A DNA stretch of 64,000 nucleotides from Streptomyces sp. TLI_146 (GCF_002846415.1 NZ_PJMX01000001.1:4154001-4218000), one strand, 5' to 3'; numbered from the stretch's first letter, positions 32,527 through 40,944 are shown. Translations and numbers: made by a program. The notes: generated from the letters alone by a model not told the origin.

Positions 32527-35271
32527 TCACTTCGTGAGCGTCAGCGTGTCCACCGTCGAGGCGCCGACCGCCTTGGCGCTGAACGACCAGTCCAGCTGCT
32601 CGCCCTTGGCCCACTTGCCGGTCTGGTCCGAGTAGTGCGCGCTGTAGGCGTGGCCGGAGGCGCCGGTGAGGTTGATCCACTTCGACTTGTCGAAGTCCTT
32701 CAGGTTCACCACCATCCGCATCGACGGCACCCACGTGACCGAGTAGTCGCCGCCGCCCGCGTTCCAGCCCGTCGCGTTGACCGCCGCCTCGCCGCCGCCC
32801 AGGTTCCACGGGCCGCGGTTGAGGAGGAACTGCACGATGCCGGGGCCGTCGGTGCCGAGGGTCTGGTTCTTCAGCATCAGCTGGTGCAGCCGGCCCCAGC
32901 TCCAGGTGGTGACGTCCTTGCCGAGCTTGGCCGTCAGCTCCCAGCGGGCGTCCTTCATGGCGCGCGCCAGCAGCTGGTCCCGGGTGGTGGTGGCCGGGTC
33001 GAGACGGCTCTTGGGCGTCTGCCACCAGGCGTTCTTCTCGTCGTTGAAGATCCGCCGGACCACCTCGAACCAGCGGTCGCCGCCGTCGGGCTGCGCCGAG
33101 TCCGCATCGCGCTGGCCGCACTCGCGCACCAGCCCGTTGAGGTCGTCGACCGGGCCGGAGCTGTCCGGCGGGCGCACGTTCAGGCACTCGTCCTTGACCC
33201 TCAGCTCCTTGGGGAGCTTGTTGCCGAAGGCCAGCTTGAGGACGTTGCGCCACACCGCGTTGAAGTAGGCGGCCGCCCCGGAGTCCGACTCCTGGGTGTA
33301 GTCCCAGCCCTCCAGCAGCTTCTGCGCCTCCCGTACGGCCGGGTCGGAGACGTCGACCTTCAGCAGCGCGGGCGTCAGCAGCGCGGCGATCTCGCTGCTG
33401 TTGTCCATCTGCATCTTCTGCATGTCCTCGGTCGAGACCTTGCCGCCGTCCTTGGTCTTCGACTCGATGAGGTCGTTGATCCGCTGGCTGCGGGTGCCGT
33501 AGCCCCAGTCCTTGGTCAGCAGGTACGGGTACTTCTTCTCGTCGACCACGGCCTGGTTGGCGGTGACGATGTAGCCGCGCTTCGGGTCGAGCTCGTACGG
33601 CAGCTGCTCGAAGGGGATGGACCCCTTCCAGTTGAACTTCGAGTCCCAGCCGGGGGCGGGCACGGTGCCGTCGAAGCCCTTGGCCCGCAGCGGGATCTTT
33701 CCGGGTGCCTGGTAGCCGATGTGGCCCTTGGTGTCCGCGTAGATCAGGTTCTGCGAGGGGACCTCGAAGTCCTTGGCGGCCGCCCGGAAGGACTTGAAGT
33801 CCTTGGCCCGGTCGAGCTCGAAGACGGCGTCCATGGACCTGCCGGGCTCCAGGGCGGTCCACTTCAGGGCCACCGCGTACCCCTCGCCCCGGTCCGGGGC
33901 GGAGGTGGCCACGGGGGCCTTCTTGCCGACCTTCTCCAGCTCGTCGTCGCGGTCGGAGACCAGCGGGCCGTTGTTGGTCTCGCGCACGGTGATCGTCTTG
34001 CTCTTGCTGCCCGCGACCTTGATGACCTCCTCGCGCGTGACGAGGGGCTTCTGCTGGTTGTCGAGCAGGTAGGTGCCGCCGGGAGCGATCTTCTCCAGGT
34101 ACAGGTCGGTCACGTCGGCGCCGAGGTTGGTGAACCCCCAGGAGACGTCCTGGTTGTGGCCGATGATCACGCCGGGCATGCCGGAGAACGTGTAGCCCGC
34201 CACGTCGTAGCCGCAGCTCGCGGAGACCGTGCGGCAGTGCAGGCCCATCTGGTACCAGAGCGACGGCATCATCGGCGCCAGGTGCGGGTCGTTGGCGAGC
34301 AGCGGCATGCCGGTCGTCGTGTACTTGCCGGAGACGACCCACGAGTTGGAGCCGATGCCGCTGCCGTTGGGGCCGAGCAGCGCCGGGATCTTGTCGAGGC
34401 TGTCGGAGAGCCGCGCCAGCTGCGCCTGGGCGCCCTGCGTCGCCCCCTGTATCGCCGATCCCGCCCCGGTCTCGGTGCTCGGCTCACGGCTCGGGTCGTA
34501 CTTCTTGGTGAGCTTGTTGACCGAGCCCTCGTCGACGATCGGCCGGTGGGTGGCCGTCGGGTACGGCGGGTACAGGTCCTTGATCTGCTTGGGGGTCAGC
34601 CGGCTGGCCATCAGGGACCGGTCGATCTCGTCCTGCATGTTGCCGCGCAGGTCCCAGGCCATCGCCTTGAGCCAGGCCACCGAGTCGACCGGCGTCCACT
34701 TCTCGACCTTGTAGTCGTGGACGAAGTCCAGCGCCGCGTACTCGACGGAGATGTCCTTGGGGCCCTTGCCCTCCAGGTAGGCGTTGACACCGGCGGCGTA
34801 CGCCTGGAGGTACTTCTTCGTCTGCGGTGACAGCTTGGTGTCGTACTCCTGCTGCGCGACCCTGCGCCAGCCGAGAGTGCGCAGGAAGGCGTCGGTCTCG
34901 ACCTGGTCCTTGCCGAACATCTCCGACAGCCGGCCGGAGGTCATGTGGCGGCGGACGTCCATCTCCCAGAAGCGGTCCTGGGCCTGGACGAAGCCCTGGG
35001 CCATGAAGAGGTCGCTGTCGTTGTCCGCGTAGACCTGCGGCACCCCGTAGTCGTCGCGCTTGACCTCCACCGGGTTGCCGGTGAGGCCCTTGAGCTGGAT
35101 CGACCCCGTGGTCTGCGGGAAGGAGGCGCGAACGGTGCTGACGCCCCAGTACGCGCCGTAACCGACACCCGCGACGAGCGCCAGCACCAGGACGATCAGG
35201 ATCAGGCGGGCACGGCGTCCCTTCTTCTTCCTGACCTTCTTCTCGGCTGGGGCTGTGGTGTTGGCGGGCAT
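32527..35271 (-). CDS. Penicillin acylase-family Ntn hydrolase
   Basis: A 914-residue penicillin amidase-type hydrolase. An N-terminal basic stretch and membrane helix (about 20-45) anchor or export it. The alpha-chain region is followed by a spacer and the self-cleavage site G-S308-N-S-W, where S308 becomes the N-terminal nucleophile of the beta chain. Later residues include the conserved NDPHLAP, SWGFTNLGADVTDLY and Asn/Arg segments of the family. Such enzymes cleave acyl amides, including acyl-homoserine lactones, penicillins and cyclic lipopeptide tails; the actual substrate is unknown. GAAGGA ribosome-binding site lies before the ATG. Confidence 0.92.
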   Translation of the reverse strand: MPANTTAPAEKKVRKKKGRRARLILIVLVLALVAGVGYGAYWGVSTVRASFPQTTGSIQLKGLTGNPVEVKRDDYGVPQVYADNDSDLFMAQGFVQAQDRFWEMDVRRHMTSGRLSEMFGKDQVETDAFLRTLGWRRVAQQEYDTKLSPQTKKYLQAYAAGVNAYLEGKGPKDISVEYAALDFVHDYKVEKWTPVDSVAWLKAMAWDLRGNMQDEIDRSLMASRLTPKQIKDLYPPYPTATHRPIVDEGSVNKLTKKYDPSREPSTETGAGSAIQGATQGAQAQLARLSDSLDKIPALLGPNGSGIGSNSWVVSGKYTTTGMPLLANDPHLAPMMPSLWYQMGLHCRTVSASCGYDVAGYTFSGMPGVIIGHNQDVSWGFTNLGADVTDLYLEKIAPGGTYLLDNQQKPLVTREEVIKVAGSKSKTITVRETNNGPLVSDRDDELEKVGKKAPVATSAPDRGEGYAVALKWTALEPGRSMDAVFELDRAKDFKSFRAAAKDFEVPSQNLIYADTKGHIGYQAPGKIPLRAKGFDGTVPAPGWDSKFNWKGSIPFEQLPYELDPKRGYIVTANQAVVDEKKYPYLLTKDWGYGTRSQRINDLIESKTKDGGKVSTEDMQKMQMDNSSEIAALLTPALLKVDVSDPAVREAQKLLEGWDYTQESDSGAAAYFNAVWRNVLKLAFGNKLPKELRVKDECLNVRPPDSSGPVDDLNGLVRECGQRDADSAQPDGGDRWFEVVRRIFNDEKNAWWQTPKSRLDPATTTRDQLLARAMKDARWELTAKLGKDVTTWSWGRLHQLMLKNQTLGTDGPGIVQFLLNRGPWNLGGGEAAVNATGWNAGGGDYSVTWVPSMRMVVNLKDFDKSKWINLTGASGHAYSAHYSDQTGKWAKGEQLDWSFSAKAVGASTVDTLTLTK

Positions 35272-35503
35272 CGCTGTCCTTCGAGGGGCAGGGTGGTCCT
35301 AGGTGCTGGAGCAACCATAGGCGCAGCGACTGACAGCCCCGGACGCGGTGTCTTTTATGAGCCTCGGCCCGTCCCGCAGACCCACCCATGCGTAAAGAAC
35401 TCGTCAAAGATTAGGTAAGGTAACGAAGTAACGGTGGCTGGCGAATCGTTCCGGCACCCGTGCGTGAGGGCGCCTGACGGCGCGTGAGGGGAAGGATCGG
35501 CCA

Positions 35504-37012
35504 CTGACTGTCCACCATCTCAACGAGCTCCTGCTCATCTGCTCGCTCGTCCTGCTCATCGCCGTCGCGGCGGTGCGCGTCTCCTCCCGCAGCGGGCTCC
35601 CCAGCCTGCTCCTGTATCTCGGCATCGGGATCGCGATAGGGCAGGACGGAATCTTCGACGTCCAGTTCGACAACGCCGAGATGACCCAGGTCATCGGCTA
35701 TGCCGCCCTGGTGGTGATCCTGGCCGAGGGCGGTCTGGGCACCAAGTGGAAGGAGATCCGCCCGGCGCTGCCGGCGGCGGTCGTGCTCTCGATCGTCGGT
35801 GTCGCGGTGAGCGTGGGGGTCACCGCGGCCGGTGCGCACTACCTGGTCGGGCTCGAATGGCGGCAGTCACTGATCATCGGCGCGGTGGTGTCCTCGACGG
35901 ACGCCGCGGCCGTCTTCTCCGTCCTGCGCAAGGTCCCGCTGCCGTCCCGGATCACCGGCGTCCTGGAGGCCGAGTCGGGCTTCAACGACGCCCCGGTCGT
36001 CATCCTGGTCGTCGCCTTCTCCACGCCGGGCCCGGTGGACTCCTGGTACTTCCTGGCCGGAAAGATCGCCCTTGAGCTGGCGATCGGCGCCGGCGTCGGG
36101 CTCGCGGTCGGCTGGCTGGGCTCCTGGGGCCTGCGGCACGTGGCGCTGCCCGCGTCCGGCCTCTACCCGATCGCCGTGATGGCGATCGCCGTCACCGCGT
36201 ACGCGGCGGGCGCCATGGCCCACGGCTCCGGCTTCCTCGCCGTCTATCTGGCCGCGATGGTCCTCGGCAACGCCAAGCTGCCACACTGGCCCGCCACCCG
36301 CGGCTTCGCGGACGGCCTCGGCTGGATCGCCCAGATCGGCATGTTCGTCCTGCTCGGCCTGCTGGTCACCCCGCACGAGCTGCCCGGCGACTTCTGGCCC
36401 GCCGTGCTCATCGGCCTGGCCCTGACGATGGTGGCCCGGCCGCTGGCGGTACTGGTCAGCCTGGCGCCGTTCCGGATGCCCTGGCAGGAGAAGGCCCTGA
36501 TGTCCTGGGCGGGGCTGCGCGGCGCCGTGCCCATCATCCTGGCCACGATCCCGATGGTCTCCGGGATCGACGGCAGCGAGCGGGTCTTCAACATCGTCTT
36601 CGTCCTGGTCGTCGTCTACACCCTCGTCCAGGGCCCGACGCTGCCCTGGCTGGCCCGCAAGCTCCGGATCTCGGACACCGAGGCGGCCTCCGACCTGGGC
36701 ATCGAGTCGGCGCCCCTGGAGCGGCTGCGCGGCCATCTGCTGTCGGTGGCGATCCCGCCCGAGTCGCGGATGCACGGCGTCGAGGTGCACGAGCTGCGGC
36801 TGCCGCCCGGCGCGGCGGTCACGCTGGTCGTCCGGGACGGGAAGAGCTTCGTACCGGGCCCCACGACCGTGCTGCGGCGCGGCGACGAGCTGCTCGTGGT
36901 GGCGACGGATCCGGTACGGGACGCGGCCGAGGCCCGGCTGCGGGCGGTCGGCCAGGGCGGCAAGCTGGCGGGCTGGCTGGGCACGGGGGGCGGTGCGGGC
37001 CCGCACCGCTAG
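35504..37012 (+). CDS. Cation/proton antiporter (CPA1/CPA2 type) with C-terminal RCK_C domain
   Basis: A 502-residue antiporter. Twelve or so helices (to about residue 390) contain the LLYLGIGIAIGQDG opening, the SSTDAAAVFSVLR motif and ESGFNDAPVVILV, the conserved ND/DD cation site. The C-terminal 80 residues form a TrkA-C/RCK_C domain (ESRMHGVEVHELRLPPGAAV...GDELLVVAT), which in this family can bind c-di-AMP or nucleotides. The first conventional start (GTG, 35573) would cut through the first helix. I place the start at CTG 35504, preceded by GAGGGGAAGG, because codons from there encode TVHHLNELLLICSLVLL; an in-frame stop lies at 35465. Confidence 0.8.
   Translation: MTVHHLNELLLICSLVLLIAVAAVRVSSRSGLPSLLLYLGIGIAIGQDGIFDVQFDNAEMTQVIGYAALVVILAEGGLGTKWKEIRPALPAAVVLSIVGVAVSVGVTAAGAHYLVGLEWRQSLIIGAVVSSTDAAAVFSVLRKVPLPSRITGVLEAESGFNDAPVVILVVAFSTPGPVDSWYFLAGKIALELAIGAGVGLAVGWLGSWGLRHVALPASGLYPIAVMAIAVTAYAAGAMAHGSGFLAVYLAAMVLGNAKLPHWPATRGFADGLGWIAQIGMFVLLGLLVTPHELPGDFWPAVLIGLALTMVARPLAVLVSLAPFRMPWQEKALMSWAGLRGAVPIILATIPMVSGIDGSERVFNIVFVLVVVYTLVQGPTLPWLARKLRISDTEAASDLGIESAPLERLRGHLLSVAIPPESRMHGVEVHELRLPPGAAVTLVVRDGKSFVPGPTTVLRRGDELLVVATDPVRDAAEARLRAVGQGGKLAGWLGTGGGAGPHR
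36991..37008. terminator. 18-bp perfect palindrome overlapping the antiporter 3' end
   Basis: Two 9-bp arms meet at 36999/37000. A second GC-rich inverted repeat (around 37014-37030) follows. Probably a terminator. Confidence 0.5.
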
Positions 37013-37188
37013 GGCCCGCCCGGCGGGTCCGGTCTGCGCGTCCGGTCGGGACGTCGGACAGGCTCCGGGCCTGCCAGGGTCGTCCCGCGTCCATCGAATC
37101 AGGGAACCACCGGGAAAAGATCCGGTTAATCACAGGTGTGATCTCGGTCATCCGTGCGCTTTCACAGGCGCGGAGCCGGATCCCCCTG

Positions 37189-37377
37189 TACCATGAAGGC
37201 ACACCACTGATCGACCAACTCTGCCTGACGCAGAGCTGGCGCGACCGTATGGCGGTCGGAGGCTCTCGCAGTGAGCCCCGGCATCTACCGCAGTTCCGCG
37301 CAAGAGGACAGCTCTCGGCAACGCCCGTACTCACCCGTACCAGGGGCGCGCTACCAGGCGGCAGAAAGGCAAGGGCC
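37189..37377 (+). promoter_or_regulatory. Promoter and structured 5' leader of the MFS exporter, with possible upstream ORF
   Basis: TACCAT (37189-37194) is a good -10 and would start a leader of about 175 nt. Several hairpins are visible: CTCTGC/GCAGAG (37220-37236), CGACC/GGTCG (about 37242-37258), GGCTC/GAGCC, and a longer stem with CGCCC/GGGCG arms and inner GTAC/GTAC (about 37322-37350). A ribosome-binding site GGAGG (37258-37262) is followed after 8 nt by GTG (37271), opening a second reading frame across the leader that runs past the MFS start. This pattern suggests attenuation, but I cannot match it to a known riboswitch. Confidence 0.45.
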
Positions 37378-38655
37378 GTGGCATCCACGGTCACTTCCGA
37401 GCGTCGCCCGGGCTACGGGCAGCTCCTGCGCACTCCCGGCGCACTCTCGTTCCTCCTGCCCGGCTTCGCCGCCCGGCAGCCCTTCGCGATGCTCACCATC
37501 AGCATCGTGCTCCTCGTCCAGCACACCACCGGCTCGTACGGCAGCGCCGGCGCCGTGGCCGCCGTCACCGGCGTCTCCATGGCCCTGTTCGCGCCGCAGA
37601 GCGGCAAGCTCGCCGACCGCTTCGGCCAGCGCGCCGTGCTGCTCCCCGGCGTCCTCGTGCACTCCGCCTCGGGCTCCGTCCTGATCGCGCTGGCGCTGTC
37701 CGGCGCCCCCCTGTGGGCGCTGTTCCTGGCCGCCGTCCCGACCGGCGCCTCGGTGCCGCAGGTCGGGCCGATGGTCCGGGCCCGCTGGGCCGCCAAGCTC
37801 GACGGCTCGCCCCTGATGTCGACGGCCGCGGCCTTCGAGTCGGTGACCGACGAGTTCACCTTCGTCATCGGCCCGGTGCTCGCGACCGCGCTGTGCACGG
37901 GCGTCCACCCGGCGGCCGGACTGATCACCGAGGCCGCGCTGACCCTGGTCGGCGGCCTGCTCTTCGCCGCCCAGCACCGCACCCAGCCGCAGCCCAGCCG
38001 CGCCGCCGACGGCCACGCGCGCGAGGAGCACGTCTCCGCGCTCTCCATCCCCGGTGTGCGGGTCCTGGCCGTGTCGTTCCTCGGCATCGGCGCCGTCTTC
38101 GGCGGCATGCAGGTCTCGCTGACCGCGTTCTCCGAGGAGATCGGCAACCCCGGCGCCAACGGTCTGCTGTACGGGATCTTCGCCGCGGGCAACATGCTGG
38201 CGGGCATCGCGTGCGGCGCCATCGCCTGGAAGTCCGCTCCCCGGACGCGGCTGATCGCCGGCTACACCGGACTGACGCTGGCCGCCTCGGGCCTGTGGGC
38301 CATGCACTCCGCGGTGCTGCTCGGCGGCCTCGGGCTGATCGTCGGCCTGTGCATCGCCCCGGCACTGATCACCGGCTACACCCTGGTCGAGTCGCTGGTC
38401 CCGGCCTCCGCCCGGACCGAGGCCTTCACCTGGCTGACCGGCGCGGTGGCGCTGGGCCAGGCCGGCGCGGTCACCGTGGCCGGCCGGCTGGCCGACGCCC
38501 ACGGCTCCAGCGCGGGCTTCCTGGTGCCCATGGCGAGCACCGCGCTGGCCCTGATCACGCTGGTCTCGCTGCGCTCGCGGCTGGCGCCGCGCTCCTCGGG
38601 ACGGACCGTCGCCCGTAGTGGCGTCGGTCACCGAGTTCCCGTGACGGTGGACTGA
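37378..38655 (+). CDS. MFS transporter
   Basis: A 425-residue major facilitator with about twelve hydrophobic segments. Loop 2-3 carries PQSGKLADRFGQRAVLLPG, the MFS motif A (GxLaDrxGrr), and a repeated equivalent is present before helix 8. The sequence from LLRTPGALSFLLPGFAARQPFAML onward matches predicted efflux-type MFS proteins of Streptomyces. The GTG at 37378 is chosen by the conserved start of the family. It has an unusually long structured leader with a competing upstream frame. Substrate unknown. Confidence 0.88.
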   Translation: MASTVTSERRPGYGQLLRTPGALSFLLPGFAARQPFAMLTISIVLLVQHTTGSYGSAGAVAAVTGVSMALFAPQSGKLADRFGQRAVLLPGVLVHSASGSVLIALALSGAPLWALFLAAVPTGASVPQVGPMVRARWAAKLDGSPLMSTAAAFESVTDEFTFVIGPVLATALCTGVHPAAGLITEAALTLVGGLLFAAQHRTQPQPSRAADGHAREEHVSALSIPGVRVLAVSFLGIGAVFGGMQVSLTAFSEEIGNPGANGLLYGIFAAGNMLAGIACGAIAWKSAPRTRLIAGYTGLTLAASGLWAMHSAVLLGGLGLIVGLCIAPALITGYTLVESLVPASARTEAFTWLTGAVALGQAGAVTVAGRLADAHGSSAGFLVPMASTALALITLVSLRSRLAPRSSGRTVARSGVGHRVPVTVD

Positions 38656-38685
38656 TCCAGCGGAATACGTCACTATGGACCGTCG

Positions 38686-38712
38686 TTAGCACTCATCGAG
38701 TGAGAGTGCCAG
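38686..38712. promoter_or_regulatory. CIRCE operator (HrcA binding site)
   Basis: TTAGCACTC-N9-GAGTGCCAG matches the CIRCE consensus TTAGCACTC-N9-GAGTGCTAA at 16 of 18 defined positions. It lies 11 bp before the GTG of the FmdB-like gene, overlapping the leader. Confidence 0.85.
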
Positions 38713-38723
38713 GAGGAAGACAA

Positions 38724-39029
38724 GTGCCGACCTACCAGTACCAGTGCACCGAGTGCGGCGAAGGCCTCGAGGCGGTGCAGAAGTTCACCGACGACGCCCT
38801 GACCGTCTGCCCGAGCTGCGACGGACGCCTCAAGAAGGTCTTCTCGGCCGTCGGCATCGTCTTCAAGGGCTCCGGCTTCTACCGCAACGACAGCCGCGGC
38901 GCCTCGTCGAGCAGCACGCCCGCGTCCTCGGCCGCCAAGCCGTCGACGTCGTCGAGCTCCGACTCGAAGCCGGCCGCCTCGACGACCTCCTCGTCGTCGA
39001 GCTCCACCAGTTCGTCGTCGGCCGCCTGA
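38724..39029 (+). CDS. FmdB-family zinc-ribbon protein with Ser/Thr/Ala-rich tail
   Basis: A 101-residue protein. The N-terminus PTYQYQCTECGEGLEAVQ and the second pair CPSCDGRL form the FmdB/CxxC-CxxC zinc ribbon, followed by VFSAVGIVFKGSGFYRND, the conserved end of the domain. The remaining 40 residues are almost only Ser, Ala, Thr, Pro and Lys. FmdB-like proteins are small regulators, and this one is probably induced by heat or protein stress because a CIRCE operator sits directly upstream. AGGAGG precedes the GTG start. Confidence 0.92.
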   Translation: MPTYQYQCTECGEGLEAVQKFTDDALTVCPSCDGRLKKVFSAVGIVFKGSGFYRNDSRGASSSSTPASSAAKPSTSSSSDSKPAASTTSSSSSSTSSSSAA

Positions 39030-39055
39030 CCCGGCCGTACGCCCCGGACACACCG

Positions 39056-39082
39056 GACCCCGCCGTCCCCGACGGCGGGGTC
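39056..39082 (+). terminator. Terminator after the FmdB-like gene
   Basis: Perfect 12-bp arms (39056-39067 and 39071-39082) flank a CCC loop, followed by TT. Confidence 0.8.
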
Positions 39083-39139
39083 TTCGGCATGCCCGCACCC
39101 GTTCTGGCCGCACCCGTTCTGGCCGCCGACCGCCCCGGC

Positions 39140-39145
39140 TAGGGT
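39140..39145 (+). promoter_or_regulatory. Leaderless-type -10 of MTA phosphorylase (TAGGGT)
   Basis: TAGGGT, then GCTGCGC, then ATG at 39153. Confidence 0.6.
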
Positions 39146-39152
39146 GCTGCGC

Positions 39153-39998
39153 ATGACCAACGCGCGCGTGACCAACGCAGAGATCGGCGTCATCGGCGGC
39201 TCGGGCTTCTACTCGTTCCTGGAGGACGTGACCGAGATCCAGGTCGACACCCCGTACGGCAGCCCCAGCGACTCCCTGTTCCTGGGCGAGATCGCCGGGC
39301 GCCGGGTCGCGTTCCTGCCCCGGCACGGCCGCGGCCACCACCTCCCGCCGCACCGCATCAACTACCGCGCCAACCTGTGGGCCCTGCGCTCGGTCGGTGT
39401 GCGGCAGGTGCTCGGCCCGTGCGCGGTGGGCGGGCTGCGGCCCGAGTACGGACCCGGCACGCTGCTCGTGCCGGACCAGCTGGTGGACCGTACGAAGTCG
39501 CGCGTCCAGACGTACTACGACGGCTACCCGCTGCCCGACGGCTCGGTCCCGAACGTCGTGCACGTGGCGCTGGCCGACCCGTACTGCCCCGAGGGCCGCA
39601 AGGCCGCGCTCGCGGCCGCGCGCGGGCGGGACTGGGAGCCGGTGGACGGCGGCACGCTGGTCGTCATAGAGGGCCCGCGCTTCTCCACGCGCGCGGAGTC
39701 GCAGTGGCACGCGGCGATGGGCTGGTCGGTGGTGGGCATGACCGGGCACCCCGAGGCGGTGCTCGCCCGCGAACTGGGGCTCTGCTACACGACGATGACC
39801 CTGGTCACCGACCTGGACGCGGGCGCGGAGACGGGCGAGGGCGTCTCCCACGAGGAGGTGCTGCGGGTCTTCGCGGCCAACGTGGACCGGCTCCGCTCGG
39901 TGCTCTTCGACGCGGTGGCGGCCCTGCCGACGGGCGAGCGGGACTGCCTGTGCACGCGGGCACTGGAGGGGTTGGACACGGGGATTCGGCTGCCGTAG
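39153..39998 (+). CDS. mtnP: S-methyl-5'-thioadenosine phosphorylase (PNP/MTAP family)
   Basis: A 281-residue purine-nucleoside phosphorylase-type enzyme, cleaving methylthioadenosine (or a related nucleoside) with phosphate. The phosphate-binding start is IGVIGGSGFYSFLED, followed by PRHGRGHHLPPHRINYRAN, the VGGLRPEYGPGTLLVPDQ segment and the active-site IEGPRFSTRAESQWHA...VGMTGHPEAVLARELGLCY. The length is normal. The ATG at 39153 is preferred because a leaderless TAGGGT lies seven bases upstream and the alternative start at 39144 lies inside that element. Acts in methionine/polyamine salvage. Confidence 0.92.
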   Translation: MTNARVTNAEIGVIGGSGFYSFLEDVTEIQVDTPYGSPSDSLFLGEIAGRRVAFLPRHGRGHHLPPHRINYRANLWALRSVGVRQVLGPCAVGGLRPEYGPGTLLVPDQLVDRTKSRVQTYYDGYPLPDGSVPNVVHVALADPYCPEGRKAALAAARGRDWEPVDGGTLVVIEGPRFSTRAESQWHAAMGWSVVGMTGHPEAVLARELGLCYTTMTLVTDLDAGAETGEGVSHEEVLRVFAANVDRLRSVLFDAVAALPTGERDCLCTRALEGLDTGIRLP

Positions 39999-40038
39999 GG
40001 CTGACGCCGGGCGGGGGCTGGGGGTCGGGTCGAGCTGA

Positions 40039-40137
40039 GGTCGGGGGCGGGCCTGGGGTCGGGGCGGGCCTGGGGTCGGGGCGGGCCTGGGGTTGGGGCG
40101 GGCCTGCGGTCGGAGACGGGCCTGCGGTCGGGCGCGG
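40039..40137. repeat. Short tandem repeat (five to six copies of a 17-18-bp GC-rich unit)
   Basis: Units at 40039-40056, 40057-40073, 40074-40090, 40091-40107, 40108-40125 and a partial sixth follow the pattern GGTCGGGGCGGGCCTGG. Two adjacent copies are identical. Confidence 0.85.
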
Positions 40138-40165
40138 TTCGTCTCTCCCTCCACGGGCGGCGGAG

Positions 40166-40236
40166 TTTCCACAAACCGGTGGCGCCATCTGCCCGGGCGG
40201 GTGACGGAGTTGTCCACAACCTGCGGGTAATCCACA
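40166..40236 (+). promoter_or_regulatory. Cluster of three DnaA-box-like sequences
   Basis: TTTCCACAA (40166-40174), TTGTCCACA (40210-40218, matching the preferred Streptomyces DnaA box) and TAATCCACA (40228-40236), all in the same orientation within 71 bp. Confidence 0.5.
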
Positions 40237-40265
40237 GGGCCCGGCGGGAAGTTGGCCGGGCGGGG

Positions 40266-40306
40266 GATCGTGAGGAGCGTTCGAGCAGCACCCGCTCCTC
40301 ACGATC
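40266..40306 (+). promoter_or_regulatory. Strong hairpin in the leader of the SAF-like gene
   Basis: Perfect 14-bp arms (40266-40279 and 40293-40306) flank a 13-nt loop, ending 14 bp before the ATG at 40321. It could control translation or be a terminator/attenuator. Confidence 0.6.
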
Positions 40307-40320
40307 GGTGGTGACCCGCC

Positions 40321-40944
40321 ATGTCCTGGCCCTCTCCCCTGCCCTCCGCGACACCCTCCTCGGCTCCCTCCCCCGCGCCCGCTCCCCTGCCTTCCCCGGC
40401 GCCCGAGCCGGCCGGCGTCCCCGTCTTCCCCCCGCTGCGGGTGCGCGGGAGCCGGAACCGGCTGCGGCGGGCGGTGCGGCGCCGACGGCGTGCGATGGCG
40501 GCCGGGCTCGCGGTGGCGGCGGCAGCCCTCGCGGCGGTGGGCGCCCGGGCCCCGGGGCGTACGGATCCGGGGCATGCGAACCCCGGCGCCGTCGCCGTGA
40601 CGACTGCGGGCGCCCAGCAGCCGAGCACGCCAACCCGGCCCGCCCGCACGGCCGTTGACGTGGTGTCCGCGCCGGTCCGGATCGCGGACGCGGAGACCGT
40701 GCGACTGCTGCGGCCCGGCGACCGGGTCGATGTGATCGCGGCGCCCGACTCGCCGCCGGGCGGCTCGGGCGGCCCGGGCGCGGCGCACCTGGTGGCCTCG
40801 GGCGTGCGGGTGACCGACGTACCCCGGCCGCGCGGCCCCTCCTCCGACGAGGGAGCGCTGGTCGTCCTGGCCGTCCCCCGCGCCACCGCGACGACGCTCG
40901 CGGGTGCCGGTGCGACCTCCCGACTGGTGGTGACCTGGCGATGA
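40321..40944 (+). CDS. CpaB/RcpC (SAF-like) domain protein
   Basis: A 207-residue protein. The first 45 residues are Pro/Ser/Ala-rich, then an Arg-rich stretch precedes a single hydrophobic helix (about 60-78). The C-terminal domain (from about VDVVSAPVRIADAETVRLLRPGDRVDVIAAP to LVVTWR) resembles the RcpC/CpaB domain of Flp pilus assembly proteins. It probably sits on the outer face of the membrane. No other Tad/Flp pilus genes are in the window. The leader holds a strong hairpin and the upstream gap holds DnaA-like boxes. Confidence 0.78.
   Translation: MSWPSPLPSATPSSAPSPAPAPLPSPAPEPAGVPVFPPLRVRGSRNRLRRAVRRRRRAMAAGLAVAAAALAAVGARAPGRTDPGHANPGAVAVTTAGAQQPSTPTRPARTAVDVVSAPVRIADAETVRLLRPGDRVDVIAAPDSPPGGSGGPGAAHLVASGVRVTDVPRPRGPSSDEGALVVLAVPRATATTLAGAGATSRLVVTWR

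Noticed and set aside
35409..35430. TTAGGTAAGGTAACG resembling an iron (DmdR/IdeR) box
   Set aside because: Only the left half fits; the right half has no matching repeat.
35573..37012. Antiporter start at GTG 35573
   Set aside because: It would truncate the first transmembrane helix; the upstream CTG fits better.
37300..37377. SAM-riboswitch-like text (CGGCAAC ... CGCTACC) in the MFS leader
   Set aside because: The conserved first half of the S-box/SAM-IV core is missing, so I only report a structured leader.
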